Shown here one piece after another: positions 33,768-42,481 of a DNA stretch of 64,000 nt. A model generated the notes under the pieces. The model was not told the DNA's origin, did no database searches, and was given only the letters and a program-made list of their open reading frames with translations. A program made the translations under genes and the position numbers. Position 1 is the stretch's first letter. Every line of letters starts with the position of its first letter. This DNA is from Streptomyces graminofaciens (lineage in GTDB: Bacteria; Actinomycetota; Actinomycetes; Streptomycetales; Streptomycetaceae). The stretch is from positions 2,542,001 through 2,606,000 of the forward strand of contig NZ_AP018448.1 in the NCBI RefSeq assembly GCF_030294945.1, read 5' to 3'.

Positions 33768-34853
33768 TCAGGTGTCGAGCGCGTCGATCAGGGCCTTGGT
33801 GACGTCCTCCGTGGTGGCCGTGCCACCGACGTCGCGGGTGAGGATGCCGGCGGCGGTCGTGGCCTCGATCGCCTTGTTCAGGCGGGCCGCCTGGTCGGGC
33901 AGGCCGAAGTGCTCCAGCATCAGGGCGGCACTGCCGACCGCCCCGATCGGGTTGGCGAGGCCCTGGCCCGCGATGTCCGGGGCGGAGCCGTGGACCGGCT
34001 CGAACATGCTGGGGAAGCGGCGCTCGGGGTTGAGGTTGGCGCTCGCCGCCAGGCCCAGGCTGCCCGCCAGCGCGCTGCCGAGGTCGGACAGGATGTCGGC
34101 GTTGAGGTTGGAGGCGACCACGACCGACAGGTCCTCGGGACGCAGGACGAACTTGGCGGACATCGCGTCGACGAGCACGCTCTCGGTCTCGACGTCCGCG
34201 TAGTCGAGCGCGACCCGCTTGAAGACGTCGTCCCACAGGACCATTCCGTACTGCTGGGCGTTGCTCTTGGTGACGGAAGAGACCTTCTTGTGCGCCCTGG
34301 TCCGGGCCAGGTCGAACGCGAACCGCATGATCCGCTCGCAGCCCACCTCGGTGAACAGCGCGGACTGGACGGCGACTTCGCCGCCCTGCCCACGGCCGGA
34401 GAGATTGCGGCCGCCGAGGCCCGCGTACTCGCCCTCGCTGTTCTCCCGGACGACCACCCAGTCGAGCTCGGTGTCGTCGGCCTTGCGCAGCGGACTCTGC
34501 ACGCCCGGCAGGAAGTGGACGGGGCGGACGTTTGCCCACTGGTCGAAGCTCTGGCAGATCTTCAGCCGCAGGCCCCACAGGCTGATGTGGTCGGGGACGG
34601 TGGGCCAGCCGACGGCGCCGAAATAGACGGCGTCGAAGTCCTTGAGCCGCTCCAGCCCGTCCTCGTCCATCATCCGGCCCGTGCGCTCGTAGTACGCGCA
34701 CCCCCAGGGGAACTCCTCCCACCGGAAGGCGAAGGCGCCGCCGGAGTCCTCGGCCAGGGCGTCCAGGACGGCCCGCCCGGCGGCGACGACCTCCTTGCCC
34801 ACCCCGTCGGCGGGGATGGCGGCGATGCGGAACGTGCGGGGTGCGGCTGTCAT
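33768..34853 (-). CDS. Tartrate / D-malate dehydrogenase (decarboxylating)
   Basis: A 361-residue member of the isocitrate/isopropylmalate dehydrogenase superfamily. The N-terminal AAIPADGVGKEVV, the phosphate-free substrate loop, KSNAQQYGM and the NAD-site region FEPVHGSAPDIAGQGLANP fit the tartrate dehydrogenase (TtuC/DmlA) branch. It decarboxylates D-malate to pyruvate, oxidises tartrate, or converts meso-tartrate to D-glycerate. ATG 34853 has GGAGG 5 bases upstream; 32 codons before it are not family-like. It lies after lysR in a run that also encodes glycerate kinase and DctA. Confidence 0.9.
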   Translation of the reverse strand: MTAAPRTFRIAAIPADGVGKEVVAAGRAVLDALAEDSGGAFAFRWEEFPWGCAYYERTGRMMDEDGLERLKDFDAVYFGAVGWPTVPDHISLWGLRLKICQSFDQWANVRPVHFLPGVQSPLRKADDTELDWVVVRENSEGEYAGLGGRNLSGRGQGGEVAVQSALFTEVGCERIMRFAFDLARTRAHKKVSSVTKSNAQQYGMVLWDDVFKRVALDYADVETESVLVDAMSAKFVLRPEDLSVVVASNLNADILSDLGSALAGSLGLAASANLNPERRFPSMFEPVHGSAPDIAGQGLANPIGAVGSAALMLEHFGLPDQAARLNKAIEATTAAGILTRDVGGTATTEDVTKALIDALDT

Positions 34854-34941
34854 GGGTGCCTCCGGCTCGCTGTCGTGCGGTCGGTTTCGAGTCAACACAC
34901 CGACGTCATGGCGCGTCCAAGACGTGCTTTCGATACGACGT

Positions 34942-34956
34942 ATAGGCACAGCCGAT
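34942..34956. promoter_or_regulatory. LysR box upstream of tartrate dehydrogenase
   Basis: ATAGGCACAGCCGAT has the T-N11-A form and shares arm ATAGGC and centre GCC with the perfect palindrome at 38605-38619 in front of dctA. It sits about 90 bp upstream of the dehydrogenase start, just past the lysR stop. Confidence 0.55.
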
Positions 34957-34966
34957 CGGTCCTGCG

Positions 34967-35866
34967 TCAGGCACCATGGGCTCGTCGTTGGGCGAAGGAC
35001 TCGGTGAGGGTGCGGAAGGCACGCGCGGCCGGCGTGAGGTGCGCGGGCAGGCTGATCATCGCCACGTGGAGATGAGCGGTGGGCTCGATGGGGGCGACCA
35101 CCGCGCCGCAGCGGCGGGCCAGCCGGGTCCAGGAGGAGGGCAGGACGGCGACGCCGACGCCGGTGAGGACCAGGGGCAGGATCGACGTGCGGTGGTCGAC
35201 GACCGTCACGATCCCCGTTCCGGTGCCGCCCGCGGTGATGTCGTCGACGATGCTGCGCATCAGGCTGCCGGTGCGGGACGCGATGAGCTTCTGGCCGGCC
35301 AGGTCCTCGGGCCGGATCGTGACGTCGTCCTCGATCGGCCCGCCGGGTGCGGCGACGACCACGAACGGCTGGTCCTCGACGTGCAGGACGTCCAGCCCGG
35401 ACGGATGCACGGGGGCGGCGCTGCCCAGCAGACCCAGTTCGCAGGCGCCGCTGCGGACCAGGGAGACGACCTCGTCCGGGGTGAAGGCGGCCTGGGTACT
35501 CACCGTCACCGACGGATGCAGCTCGGTGAAGCGGTGGATGAGGGTCGTGAGCGGTTCGATACCGGGCGAGGGCATGGTGGCGACCTCTACGCTGCCGCCG
35601 TGCAGCCCGGCGAGCGCGGCCGCGGTGTCCCGGACGGCGGCCAGGTCCCGCAGCACGCGACGGCTCGGCTCCAGCAGTTCCGCACCTGCGTCACTCAGTA
35701 CGACGCCCCGCCCCACCCGGTGGAAGAGCGCCACCCCGAGGTCCGCCTCCAGGTTCGCCATCGCCTGGGACAGCGACGGCTGGGCCACGTGGAGGGCGGC
35801 GGCGGCCTTGCTGAAACCACCGTGCTCGACGATGGCGAGGAAGTACTCCAGTTGCCGGGCGTCCAC
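34967..35866 (-). CDS. LysR-family transcriptional regulator
   Basis: A 299-residue LysR protein. The helix-turn-helix is at residues 5-60 (EYFLAIVEHGGFSKAAAALH, then QPSLSQAMANLEADLGV), and a periplasmic-binding-type effector domain follows. The GTG at 35866 has GGGAGG about 5 bases upstream. It lies between the glycerate kinase and dehydrogenase genes in the same orientation. T-N11-A boxes in front of both dctA and the dehydrogenase make it the likely activator of tartrate/malate use. Confidence 0.9.
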   Translation of the reverse strand: MDARQLEYFLAIVEHGGFSKAAAALHVAQPSLSQAMANLEADLGVALFHRVGRGVVLSDAGAELLEPSRRVLRDLAAVRDTAAALAGLHGGSVEVATMPSPGIEPLTTLIHRFTELHPSVTVSTQAAFTPDEVVSLVRSGACELGLLGSAAPVHPSGLDVLHVEDQPFVVVAAPGGPIEDDVTIRPEDLAGQKLIASRTGSLMRSIVDDITAGGTGTGIVTVVDHRTSILPLVLTGVGVAVLPSSWTRLARRCGAVVAPIEPTAHLHVAMISLPAHLTPAARAFRTLTESFAQRRAHGA

Positions 35867-35909
35867 GGTGCCTCCCCCGCTCTGTACTGGTACGACAGGC
35901 GGAGCGAGC

Positions 35910-37061
35910 CTACCTGCCGGTTTCCGTTCCTCCGTGTCCGATCCAGCGGTCGGCGAGGTTCCGCCCGCACTGGGCGAGCAGCCGCGCGGACAGGGCGCTG
36001 TCCTGCGCACAGTCCTGGTCGGTCAGGTCCGTGAGTGCCTGGACGGAACGGAAGTGGGCGGCGGTCCGGTCCGCGGGCAGGGTGCAGCGTCCGGCCACCG
36101 CGTGCACCGCCACGCCCAGTCGGCGGGCCCGTCGGGCGAGCGCGACCGGCAGCTTGCCCGACAGGGACTGCTCGTCGAGGCTGCCTTCGCCGGTCACGAC
36201 GAAGGCGCTCCCGGCCAGCAGGTCGTCGGCTCCGAGCAGGGTGAGGAAGTAGTCGGCCCCCGAGCACACCCGCCCGCCCAGCAGCATCCCGGCGTACCCC
36301 AGCCCGCCGGCCGCCCCGGCACCGGGGGCGTCGGCATGGCGTACCGCCCCCGCGACTCCCGCTGCCTCCAGCCGCCGTACGAAACCGGCGAGCGCGCCGT
36401 CCAGTTCCCGTACGTCGTCCGCGGTCGCCCCTTTCTGGGGTCCGTAGACGGCGGCCGTGCCCGTCGGTCCCAGCAGCGGGTTGTCCACGTCGGTGGCGAG
36501 GACGAGGTCGACCCCGGCCAGCGCGGCGTGGGCCTCGGCGAGGTCGGCGGTGTGGAGGTCGGCGAGCCCTGCGCCGCCCGGGCCGATCGGAGTGCCGTCC
36601 TCCCGGGTCAGTACCGCGCCGAGGGACTGCAGCAGTCCCGCGCCGCCGTCGGTCGTGGCGACACCGCCGAGGGCGAGGACGATCGTGTCGGCCTCGCCCG
36701 CCAGCGCGTACCGGACGGCCTGCCCGATGCCTCGGCTGGTGGCCGTGAGCGGTGCCTCGCGGCCGCCCGGCAGGACGCCGAGTCCGCAGACGGCCGCTGC
36801 TTCGATGAGGACGGTACGGCCGTGCACCGCGACGGGCGCAGTGACGGGCTGCCCGGTCGGCCCGGTCACGGTGACCTTCTCGGGACGGAAGCGGCCCGCG
36901 CAGGCGGCGGCCACGCTGCCCTCGCCCCCGTCGGCCAGCGCGAGCCGCCGGACCCGCGCGTGCGGGGCGCCTTCCGACAGCCCGTGTTCCAGCGCGCGGG
37001 CCACCTCGTCGGCGCTGAGGGAGCCCTTGAACTTGTCCGGGGCGACCAGGACGGACACCAT
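35910..37061 (-). CDS. Glycerate kinase
   Basis: A 383-residue glycerate kinase of the GlxK/GarK family. APDKFKGSLSADEVA begins the protein, and GGVATTDGGAGLLQSLG, ATDVDNPLLGPTG and AVYGPQKGA follow. It phosphorylates D-glycerate with ATP to 2-phosphoglycerate (or 3-phosphoglycerate in some branches). The ATG shares one base with the dctA stop (TGATG), so the two are coupled. It would link D-glycerate made from tartrate to lower glycolysis. Confidence 0.93.
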   Translation of the reverse strand: MVSVLVAPDKFKGSLSADEVARALEHGLSEGAPHARVRRLALADGGEGSVAAACAGRFRPEKVTVTGPTGQPVTAPVAVHGRTVLIEAAAVCGLGVLPGGREAPLTATSRGIGQAVRYALAGEADTIVLALGGVATTDGGAGLLQSLGAVLTREDGTPIGPGGAGLADLHTADLAEAHAALAGVDLVLATDVDNPLLGPTGTAAVYGPQKGATADDVRELDGALAGFVRRLEAAGVAGAVRHADAPGAGAAGGLGYAGMLLGGRVCSGADYFLTLLGADDLLAGSAFVVTGEGSLDEQSLSGKLPVALARRARRLGVAVHAVAGRCTLPADRTAAHFRSVQALTDLTDQDCAQDSALSARLLAQCGRNLADRWIGHGGTETGR

Positions 37062-38497
37062 CAGGACGCCGCCTCGGCGCCCTGAGCCACGGTCGGCCGG
37101 TCCTTGACCGTTTCCGTCTCCGATTCCGTCTCCGCTTTCGTCTCGGCTTCTGTCTCCGCTTCTGTCACGGCGGCCACCGGCGGTTCCACCACCCGGCCCG
37201 CCAGCACCTCGCGCGCCCGCGCCAGATCCAGGGTGTTCTCCCACCGGGCGATGAAGAGGGTGGCGACGACGTTGCCGGAGAAGTTCACCATGGCCCGGCA
37301 CTCGGACATGAACTTGTCGATGCCGAAGACGAGCATGATGCCGGCGGCGGGAACGGTACCGACCGTCGACAGGGTCGCGGTGAGGGCGATGAAACCGCCG
37401 CCCGCGACACCCGCGGCGCCCTTGGAGGTGAGCAGCATGACGGCGAGCAGCCCGAGTTGCTGGGTGACGGACAACGGGGTGTCGGTGGCCTGGGCGATGT
37501 ACAGCGTCGCGAGGGAGAGGTAGATCGCCGCTCCGTCGAGGTTGAAGCTGTAGCCCGTGGGCACGACCAGGCCGACCGTGGACTTGTCGGTCCCCATGTG
37601 TTGGAGCTTGCGCATCAGCCCGGGCAGCGCCGGCTCGGCGGTGGACGTGCCCAGGATCAGGAAGTACTCCTCCTTGAAGTAGCGGAAGACCTGGAAGATG
37701 TTCAGCTTCACGTACGCGGCCAGCACCCCGCCGAGCACGACCACGACGAACAGGGCGGAGGTGACGTAGAAGAGCAGGATCAGCGAGCCCAGGCTGGTCA
37801 GCGTGGACAGGCCGAACTTCCCGATCGCGTACGCCATCGCGCCGAAGGCGCCCAGCGGCGCGACCTTCATGACGTACGACAGCACCTTGAAGACGACCTC
37901 GGTCAGCCGGTGCACACCCGCGATGACCGGCTCGCCCGCCTTCCCCACCGCCTTCAGCGCGACGCCGAAGATCACCGCGAGGAAGATCACCTGGAGGATG
38001 TCACCCTCGACGAACGGGCCGAAGAAACTGTTCGGCACGATGTGGGTGAGGAACTCCCACCACTGCTGGTGCTCGCCCTTCTCTATGTACTCGCCCGCGT
38101 CGCCGGAGGTGTCCAGGGTCGACGGGTCGGCGTGCACGCCGTCGCCGAGCCGGAAGACGTTGATCGCCACCAGGCCCGCCGCCATGGCGACGATCGTGCC
38201 GACCTGGAAGTACGCCAGCGCCTTGACCCCGGTGAGCCCGACCCTCTTCAGGTCGGCGACGCTCGCGATGCCGCCGATGATGGTCAGGAACACGATCGGG
38301 CCGATCAGCATCTTCATCGCGGTGATGAACGTCGTCCCGAGCGGCTCCATGTCGGTGGCGATATCCGGCCGCCGCCAACCCAGCACGATGCCGATCACGA
38401 TCGCCACCAGAACCTGGACGTACAACTGCCGGTACCACGGCTTCGCCGCGATGCGCGCGGCCTGTGCGACTCTCGCGTTTTCCGGGGTTTGCGTCAT
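37061..38497 (-). CDS. C4-dicarboxylate:H+ symporter, DctA family
   Basis: A 478-residue DAACS carrier. It has the substrate-site blocks GTSTAEPALPGLMRKLQ, GYSFNLDGAAIYL, TSKGAAGVAGGGFIAL and GNVVATLFIARWE, with reentrant loops and about eight TM helices. It imports succinate, fumarate, malate and probably tartrate. ATG 38497 has GGGAGG 5 bases upstream. The C-terminal 40 residues are an unusual Thr/Glu repeat tail (TEAETEAETKAETESETET) not needed for transport in relatives. It is coupled to glycerate kinase. Confidence 0.92.
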   Translation of the reverse strand: MTQTPENARVAQAARIAAKPWYRQLYVQVLVAIVIGIVLGWRRPDIATDMEPLGTTFITAMKMLIGPIVFLTIIGGIASVADLKRVGLTGVKALAYFQVGTIVAMAAGLVAINVFRLGDGVHADPSTLDTSGDAGEYIEKGEHQQWWEFLTHIVPNSFFGPFVEGDILQVIFLAVIFGVALKAVGKAGEPVIAGVHRLTEVVFKVLSYVMKVAPLGAFGAMAYAIGKFGLSTLTSLGSLILLFYVTSALFVVVVLGGVLAAYVKLNIFQVFRYFKEEYFLILGTSTAEPALPGLMRKLQHMGTDKSTVGLVVPTGYSFNLDGAAIYLSLATLYIAQATDTPLSVTQQLGLLAVMLLTSKGAAGVAGGGFIALTATLSTVGTVPAAGIMLVFGIDKFMSECRAMVNFSGNVVATLFIARWENTLDLARAREVLAGRVVEPPVAAVTEAETEAETKAETESETETVKDRPTVAQGAEAAS

Positions 38498-38946
38498 TGC
38501 AGCCTCCCTGATCGCGCGACCGAGCCCGATCGGTACGCGCCAGCTTGGGCCACAGTGAACCGGGCCGCAGGTGAGGGGTCCACGACCAAAAATCGATGCC
38601 CCGTATAGGCCGGGCCTATCAATACCGGCACAGGAGGCAGCCCGCACGCGCGGGGAAAGGGGCTTCCACCGGGCCTCACCTCGTCCCTGCCGGGCGGAGG
38701 GTCGCTTCATGGCGTTGTCCCGGGTGTCCGACGACGAGAGGCGGCCCGGGTCCTCGGGGCGAGGCTGCGCCGCGTCCTGCGAGGATCGGGCCGAGGAGGG
38801 AGCCGAGCCGCCACGGATGCGCCGACCAACGGGCCATGTGGCGGCTGTTGGTGGCGGCTGTCCTGCGTCTGGGGAGGAGGACGCGGAGGCGACGGTGTCG
38901 TGCCGGCTCCGACTGCGGCGCTCCGATATCCGCCGGGGCCGTGTTC
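38498..38946. promoter_or_regulatory. Upstream region of dctA
   Basis: About 450 bp between the dctA start and the alcohol-dehydrogenase stop. Apart from the LysR-type palindrome at 38605-38619 I see no gene-like or repeat structure; the frames crossing it are low-information shadows. Confidence 0.5.
38605..38619. promoter_or_regulatory. LysR box upstream of dctA
   Basis: ATAGGCCGGGCCTAT is a perfect 7-1-7 palindrome of the T-N11-A LysR form, about 110 bp upstream of the dctA start. It resembles the box at 34942-34956 upstream of the tartrate dehydrogenase. Confidence 0.65.
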
Positions 38947-40062
38947 TCAGGCCTCCCAGTCCCCCGGTTCCAGGGTGAGTGCGACCCGCCCGATGTTGTT
39001 GTCGTCCTCCATGTAGCGGTGGGCGTCAGCGGCACGGGCAATGGGGAACGTGCGGTCGAGGACGGCACGGAATCCGTGCTCCACCTGCGTCCACAGTTCC
39101 TTCACCGCGGCCGCGTTCCCGGTTCGTACGCCGATGATGCGGTGGCAGTCGGAGTACACCCTCCGCAGGTCTATCTTGACCTGGCCCCCGAGGAAGGCGC
39201 CGGAGGTGACCACGGCACCGCCGCGGGCCAGGGTGCCTATGGTGGCGTCCCAGATGGCCGGGTCACCGAGGTTGTCGACGGCGATGTCGACGCCGTGGCC
39301 GCCGGTGATCTCGCGCACCCGCTCCACGAAGTCCGGGTCGGTGCCGTCGAGTACGGCGTCGGCACCCGCGGCGGCCAGAGCCCGCCGCTTCTCCGGCGAG
39401 CGGGAGGTGGCGATGATCCTTGCGCCGAGGTGCTGGGCGAAGGCGCCCGTGGTGGCGCCGAGCGCGGAGGCCGCGCCCTGGATGAGTACCCAGTGCCCGG
39501 GACGGAGCCCCGCCTGGGTCAGCTGGTTGGCGGCCACCGCGCCGAGAAGCGCCAGCGAGGCCGCCATCGCGGCCGGAATGCCGTCCGGCACCCTGTGGAC
39601 GTTGCGGGCGGGCACCGCGCAGTACTCCGCGTAGGCGCCGGGGCGGTGCGTGCCTATCACGGTCAGTTCGTCGCAGACCTCCTCGCGGCCTTCCCGGCAG
39701 AGGCCGCAGTGACCGCACGAGACCCCGGGCAGCACAGCGACGCGGTCCCCGACCCGGACGGAGTCCACGCCCTCTCCCAGCGCGGCGACGACGCCGGAGT
39801 GGTCCGCGCCCAGGACGTGGGGCGGCGTGATGGTGGCGTAGGGGTGGTTGCCCGCGCGGGCCGTCAGGTCGAGCAGCCGGCCGATGCCGACCGCGGCGAC
39901 CTGCACGAGAACCTCGCCGGGGCCGGGGCGGGGCGCGTCGATCGTGGCCTGCTCCAGGACGTCGGGGGGTCCGAAACGGCGGAACAGCATGGCTCGCATG
40001 GTCGCGGGAACCACGGACGGTTCCGGCCAGCCCAGCTCAGAAGCGGTCGAAGTGCTGCTCAT
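38947..40062 (-). CDS. Zinc-type alcohol dehydrogenase / quinone oxidoreductase (MDR family)
   Basis: A 371-residue medium-chain dehydrogenase. The N-terminal GroES-like domain has GADHSGVVAALG and a structural-zinc Cys cluster (CGHCGLCREGREEVC). The Rossmann domain reads VLIQGAASALGATTGAFAQ followed by TSRSPEKR, which suggests NADP use. It oxidises an alcohol or reduces an aldehyde or enone formed by ring cleavage. It overlaps the FAH gene by ATGA and is the second gene of that operon. Confidence 0.88.
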   Translation of the reverse strand: MSSTSTASELGWPEPSVVPATMRAMLFRRFGPPDVLEQATIDAPRPGPGEVLVQVAAVGIGRLLDLTARAGNHPYATITPPHVLGADHSGVVAALGEGVDSVRVGDRVAVLPGVSCGHCGLCREGREEVCDELTVIGTHRPGAYAEYCAVPARNVHRVPDGIPAAMAASLALLGAVAANQLTQAGLRPGHWVLIQGAASALGATTGAFAQHLGARIIATSRSPEKRRALAAAGADAVLDGTDPDFVERVREITGGHGVDIAVDNLGDPAIWDATIGTLARGGAVVTSGAFLGGQVKIDLRRVYSDCHRIIGVRTGNAAAVKELWTQVEHGFRAVLDRTFPIARAADAHRYMEDDNNIGRVALTLEPGDWEA

Positions 40063-40955
40063 GACGCCACCACCGTGTTCTCCAGGAGGCCGATGCCCTC
40101 GATCTCGACGACTACTTCGTCCCCGGCGGCGAGGAATTCCCCACGGGGGAAACCGACGCCGGCCGGTGTGCCGGTGAGGATGACGTCCCCGGGCTCCAGC
40201 CGGGTCAGGCGGCTGGCCGCCGCGATCACCTCGGGGATCTTCACCATCATCTGCGCGGTGGAGGAATCCTGCTTCAGCACGCCGTTGATGCTCAACCGGA
40301 TCCGCAGGTTCTGCGGGTCCGGGATCTGCCAGGCGGGCACCATGCCGGGGCCGAGCGGGCAGAAACCGTCCTGACCCTTGTGCGCGAGCCAGTCGAAGGA
40401 GAACGGATCGGCGACCGGGTTGAGGGCCTTGATCCGGTCCCGGGCCGAGATGTCGTTCGCCGCGAGGTAGCCGGCCACGTGCTCCATGGCCTGCTCGGGC
40501 GTCAGGTTGCGGCCGCCTCGGCCGATGACGACGGCCAGTTCGGCCTCCCAGTCGACGCGGGAGCCCGGGTGGGCGGGCAGCGGCACCTGGTCACCCGGTC
40601 CCGTCACGGTCGTCGTCGGCGGCTTGAGGAAGAAGAACGGTTCGCTCAGCTCGTCGGGGCGGTCACAGCCCATCTCGGCGATGTGGTCCCAGTAGTTGGC
40701 GCCCGCGCAGAGCACCTTGCCCGGATACGTCAGCGGCGGAGCGAGCCGGGCACCGGCGACGGCGTCCGACGCCTTCGGCGTCCAGTCGCGCAACAGTGGC
40801 GCGAGCGCGTCCCATCGGCCCAGTACTTCCATCAGCGTGAGGCCTTCGGTGCCCGGTGGCCCTTGGACCACGGTCCCGTTGACGCTCACACCGACGGCGA
40901 CTTTCTCCGAGTCGTCCACCCGGTACTGCACCAAGGCCCATTCAGGCGGTGTCAT
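40059..40955 (-). CDS. Fumarylacetoacetate-hydrolase-family enzyme
   Basis: A 298-residue FAH-fold protein. Key motifs are GANYWDHIAEMG, the metal-site strand VDWEAELAVVIGRGG and the C-terminal LEPGDVILTGTPAGVGFPRG. The family splits or decarboxylates 2-oxo- or acylpyruvate-type ring-fission products. It differs from the gentisate-operon FAH and so probably serves a different substrate. It is divergent from the VOC dioxygenase-like gene across a region with two GntR-type boxes. Confidence 0.9.
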   Translation of the reverse strand: MTPPEWALVQYRVDDSEKVAVGVSVNGTVVQGPPGTEGLTLMEVLGRWDALAPLLRDWTPKASDAVAGARLAPPLTYPGKVLCAGANYWDHIAEMGCDRPDELSEPFFFLKPPTTTVTGPGDQVPLPAHPGSRVDWEAELAVVIGRGGRNLTPEQAMEHVAGYLAANDISARDRIKALNPVADPFSFDWLAHKGQDGFCPLGPGMVPAWQIPDPQNLRIRLSINGVLKQDSSTAQMMVKIPEVIAAASRLTRLEPGDVILTGTPAGVGFPRGEFLAAGDEVVVEIEGIGLLENTVVAS

Positions 40956-41000
40956 GAGTTCCTCCGAAAGGCGGCTCTGTTAGTAGCAGCAGGACCATAG

Positions 41001-41009
41001 TGCATACAC
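41001..41009 (+). promoter_or_regulatory. GntR-type box upstream of FAH operon
   Basis: TGCATACAC here is repeated at 46452-46460 and, inverted, at 43297-43305 upstream of the gntR gene itself. That pattern suggests one GntR regulon. Confidence 0.5.
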
Positions 41010-41324
41010 ATTGGGATGGGAAGTCCGAGAGTCTACATCGCACGGGGGTGTGCGACCCAGCGAATCCCGGTCGCCCGACGCACGCTCACCGGTCGACGTA
41101 CCATCGCCTCACATGCGGGGCGCGGCGAGCACCGCCTCCAGGAAACCGCACCGTTCCGTGCGACTCAGGACGGCCATCACCACCGCAGCGCCTCGGGCGA
41201 TCACAGGCTCGGGCCATCTGGACCCCTGGGCGAGAGGCCCGCGACGCCCGGGAGACGACAGGCATGGCCTGCGGCTCCGAATCAGAAAAAGCCCCCAGAA
41301 TGCCTGGACGTTACATTGATGTAG

Positions 41325-41340
41325 GTGTACACACTTAGAG
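41325..41340 (+). promoter_or_regulatory. GntR-type box upstream of VOC gene
   Basis: GTGTACACACTTAGAG contains the 8-bp palindrome GTGTACAC followed by ACTTAG. Nearly the same string (TGTGCACACTTAGCGG) occurs at 46797-46812 upstream of the MFS carrier. Confidence 0.5.
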
Positions 41341-41379
41341 GGCTCGTGGGAACGTGGGCCCGGACATTGAGGAGAGCGC

Positions 41380-42294
41380 ATGTTGCGTGTCAAAGGCCTT
41401 CTGCACTACGGACTCCAGGTGCCCTCGCTGGATACGGGCGCGAGCTTCTACAACGCGTTCGGACTGGAGACGGCCGAGCGCGGCAACGCGGTGGTGATCC
41501 GCTGCGACGGCCGGGAGCAGGACCAGACGGTGCTGATGGAAGGGCCGACCAAGCGGCTGCACCACGTGGCCTTCGCGGTGGAGCCCGACTCCCTGCCCGA
41601 GTGGCAGCAGCACCTCGAGGGCCTCGGGCTGAAGCTGCTCGATGCGCCGGCCGACGTGCCCGGCGGGCTGTGGTTCCGGGATCACGAGAGCAACCTGGTC
41701 AACCTCCGTGACGAGGGCCTCGCTCCCTGGCGCGAATTCGGCACCACGGACGCGCAGGACGCCAACATCGGCGACCGTGTGCGCCGGATCGACCAGGCCC
41801 GCTGGCTGACCGCGACCGAGAAGCCCCGCCCCCAGCGGCTGGGGCACATGCTGATCTTCAGCTCCGATCTGGACGCCTCCGAGGCCTTCTACACCCGCAC
41901 CCTCGGGCTGGGCCTGTCGGACCGTATCCCGGGCATGGCGACCTTCATGAACTCAGGGCCCGGCGACCACCACGTCTTCGGATTCGTCCCGGCGGCGCAG
42001 CCCGGGTTGCACCACTCCAGCTGGATGGTGGCCGACATCGACCAGATCGCCATGGGGGCCCGGAACATGGCGGCGGCGGGCTACACGAAGGGCTGGGGCC
42101 TCGGCCGTCACACCCTCGGCTCGAACCTCTTCCACTACGTCCAGGACCCCTGGGGCAGTTGGATCGAGTACTCCGGCGACATGGACCGCATCACCGAGGA
42201 CTGGAAGCCGAGCGACTGGGACTGCCCGGCCGCCGTGTGGTGCCCCGAGATGCCGGCCGACTTCATCACCAACCAGGAGCAAGGGCCCGCCTGA
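41380..42294 (+). CDS. VOC-superfamily extradiol-dioxygenase-like protein
   Basis: A 304-residue two-domain vicinal-oxygen-chelate protein. The C-terminal domain keeps a plausible 2-His-1-Glu iron site: His156 in RLGHMLIF, His211 or 212 in GLHHSSW and Glu263 in WIEYSGD. WGSWIEYSGDMD is typical of type I extradiol dioxygenases such as 2,3-dihydroxybiphenyl-type enzymes. It would cleave a catechol next to the hydroxyls, feeding the divergent FAH enzyme. Substrate unknown. Confidence 0.85.
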   Translation: MLRVKGLLHYGLQVPSLDTGASFYNAFGLETAERGNAVVIRCDGREQDQTVLMEGPTKRLHHVAFAVEPDSLPEWQQHLEGLGLKLLDAPADVPGGLWFRDHESNLVNLRDEGLAPWREFGTTDAQDANIGDRVRRIDQARWLTATEKPRPQRLGHMLIFSSDLDASEAFYTRTLGLGLSDRIPGMATFMNSGPGDHHVFGFVPAAQPGLHHSSWMVADIDQIAMGARNMAAAGYTKGWGLGRHTLGSNLFHYVQDPWGSWIEYSGDMDRITEDWKPSDWDCPAAVWCPEMPADFITNQEQGPA

Positions 42295-42370
42295 CCGAGG
42301 AGGGCTCCAAGAAGCTGCCCTCTGTTCCTTGCGGACCCGGGCCCGGAAACGCACTCGCCGGCCCCGGGCC

Positions 42371-42399
42371 GAGGGCTCTCAGCACTCAGAGCGGCCCTC
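42371..42399. terminator. Probable bidirectional terminator
   Basis: GAGGGCTCT and AGAGCGGCCCTC form a stem with a one-base bulge and an 8-base loop in the convergent gap between the VOC gene and gntR. The position suits termination of both. Confidence 0.5.
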
Positions 42400-42481
42400 A
42401 TCCGCGTCGCACCTGCCGACCGCGCGGCGGCCACCCGCCCGACGGCATGGCAGTGACATCACCGTCGGGCCGGACGCGGCA

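Larger units (their letters stand above)
40956..41379. promoter_or_regulatory. Divergent promoter of FAH/ADH operon and VOC gene
   Basis: This 424-bp gap has no gene. It contains TGCATACAC at 41001-41009, about 45 bp before the FAH start, and GTGTACAC at 41325-41332, about 50 bp before the VOC start. The two sites are listed separately. Confidence 0.55.

Noticed and set aside
37062..37301. 80-codon upstream extension of glycerate kinase
   Set aside because: It is a register-shifted reading of the end of dctA. The ATG at 37061 with the TGATG overlap starts the recognisable protein.
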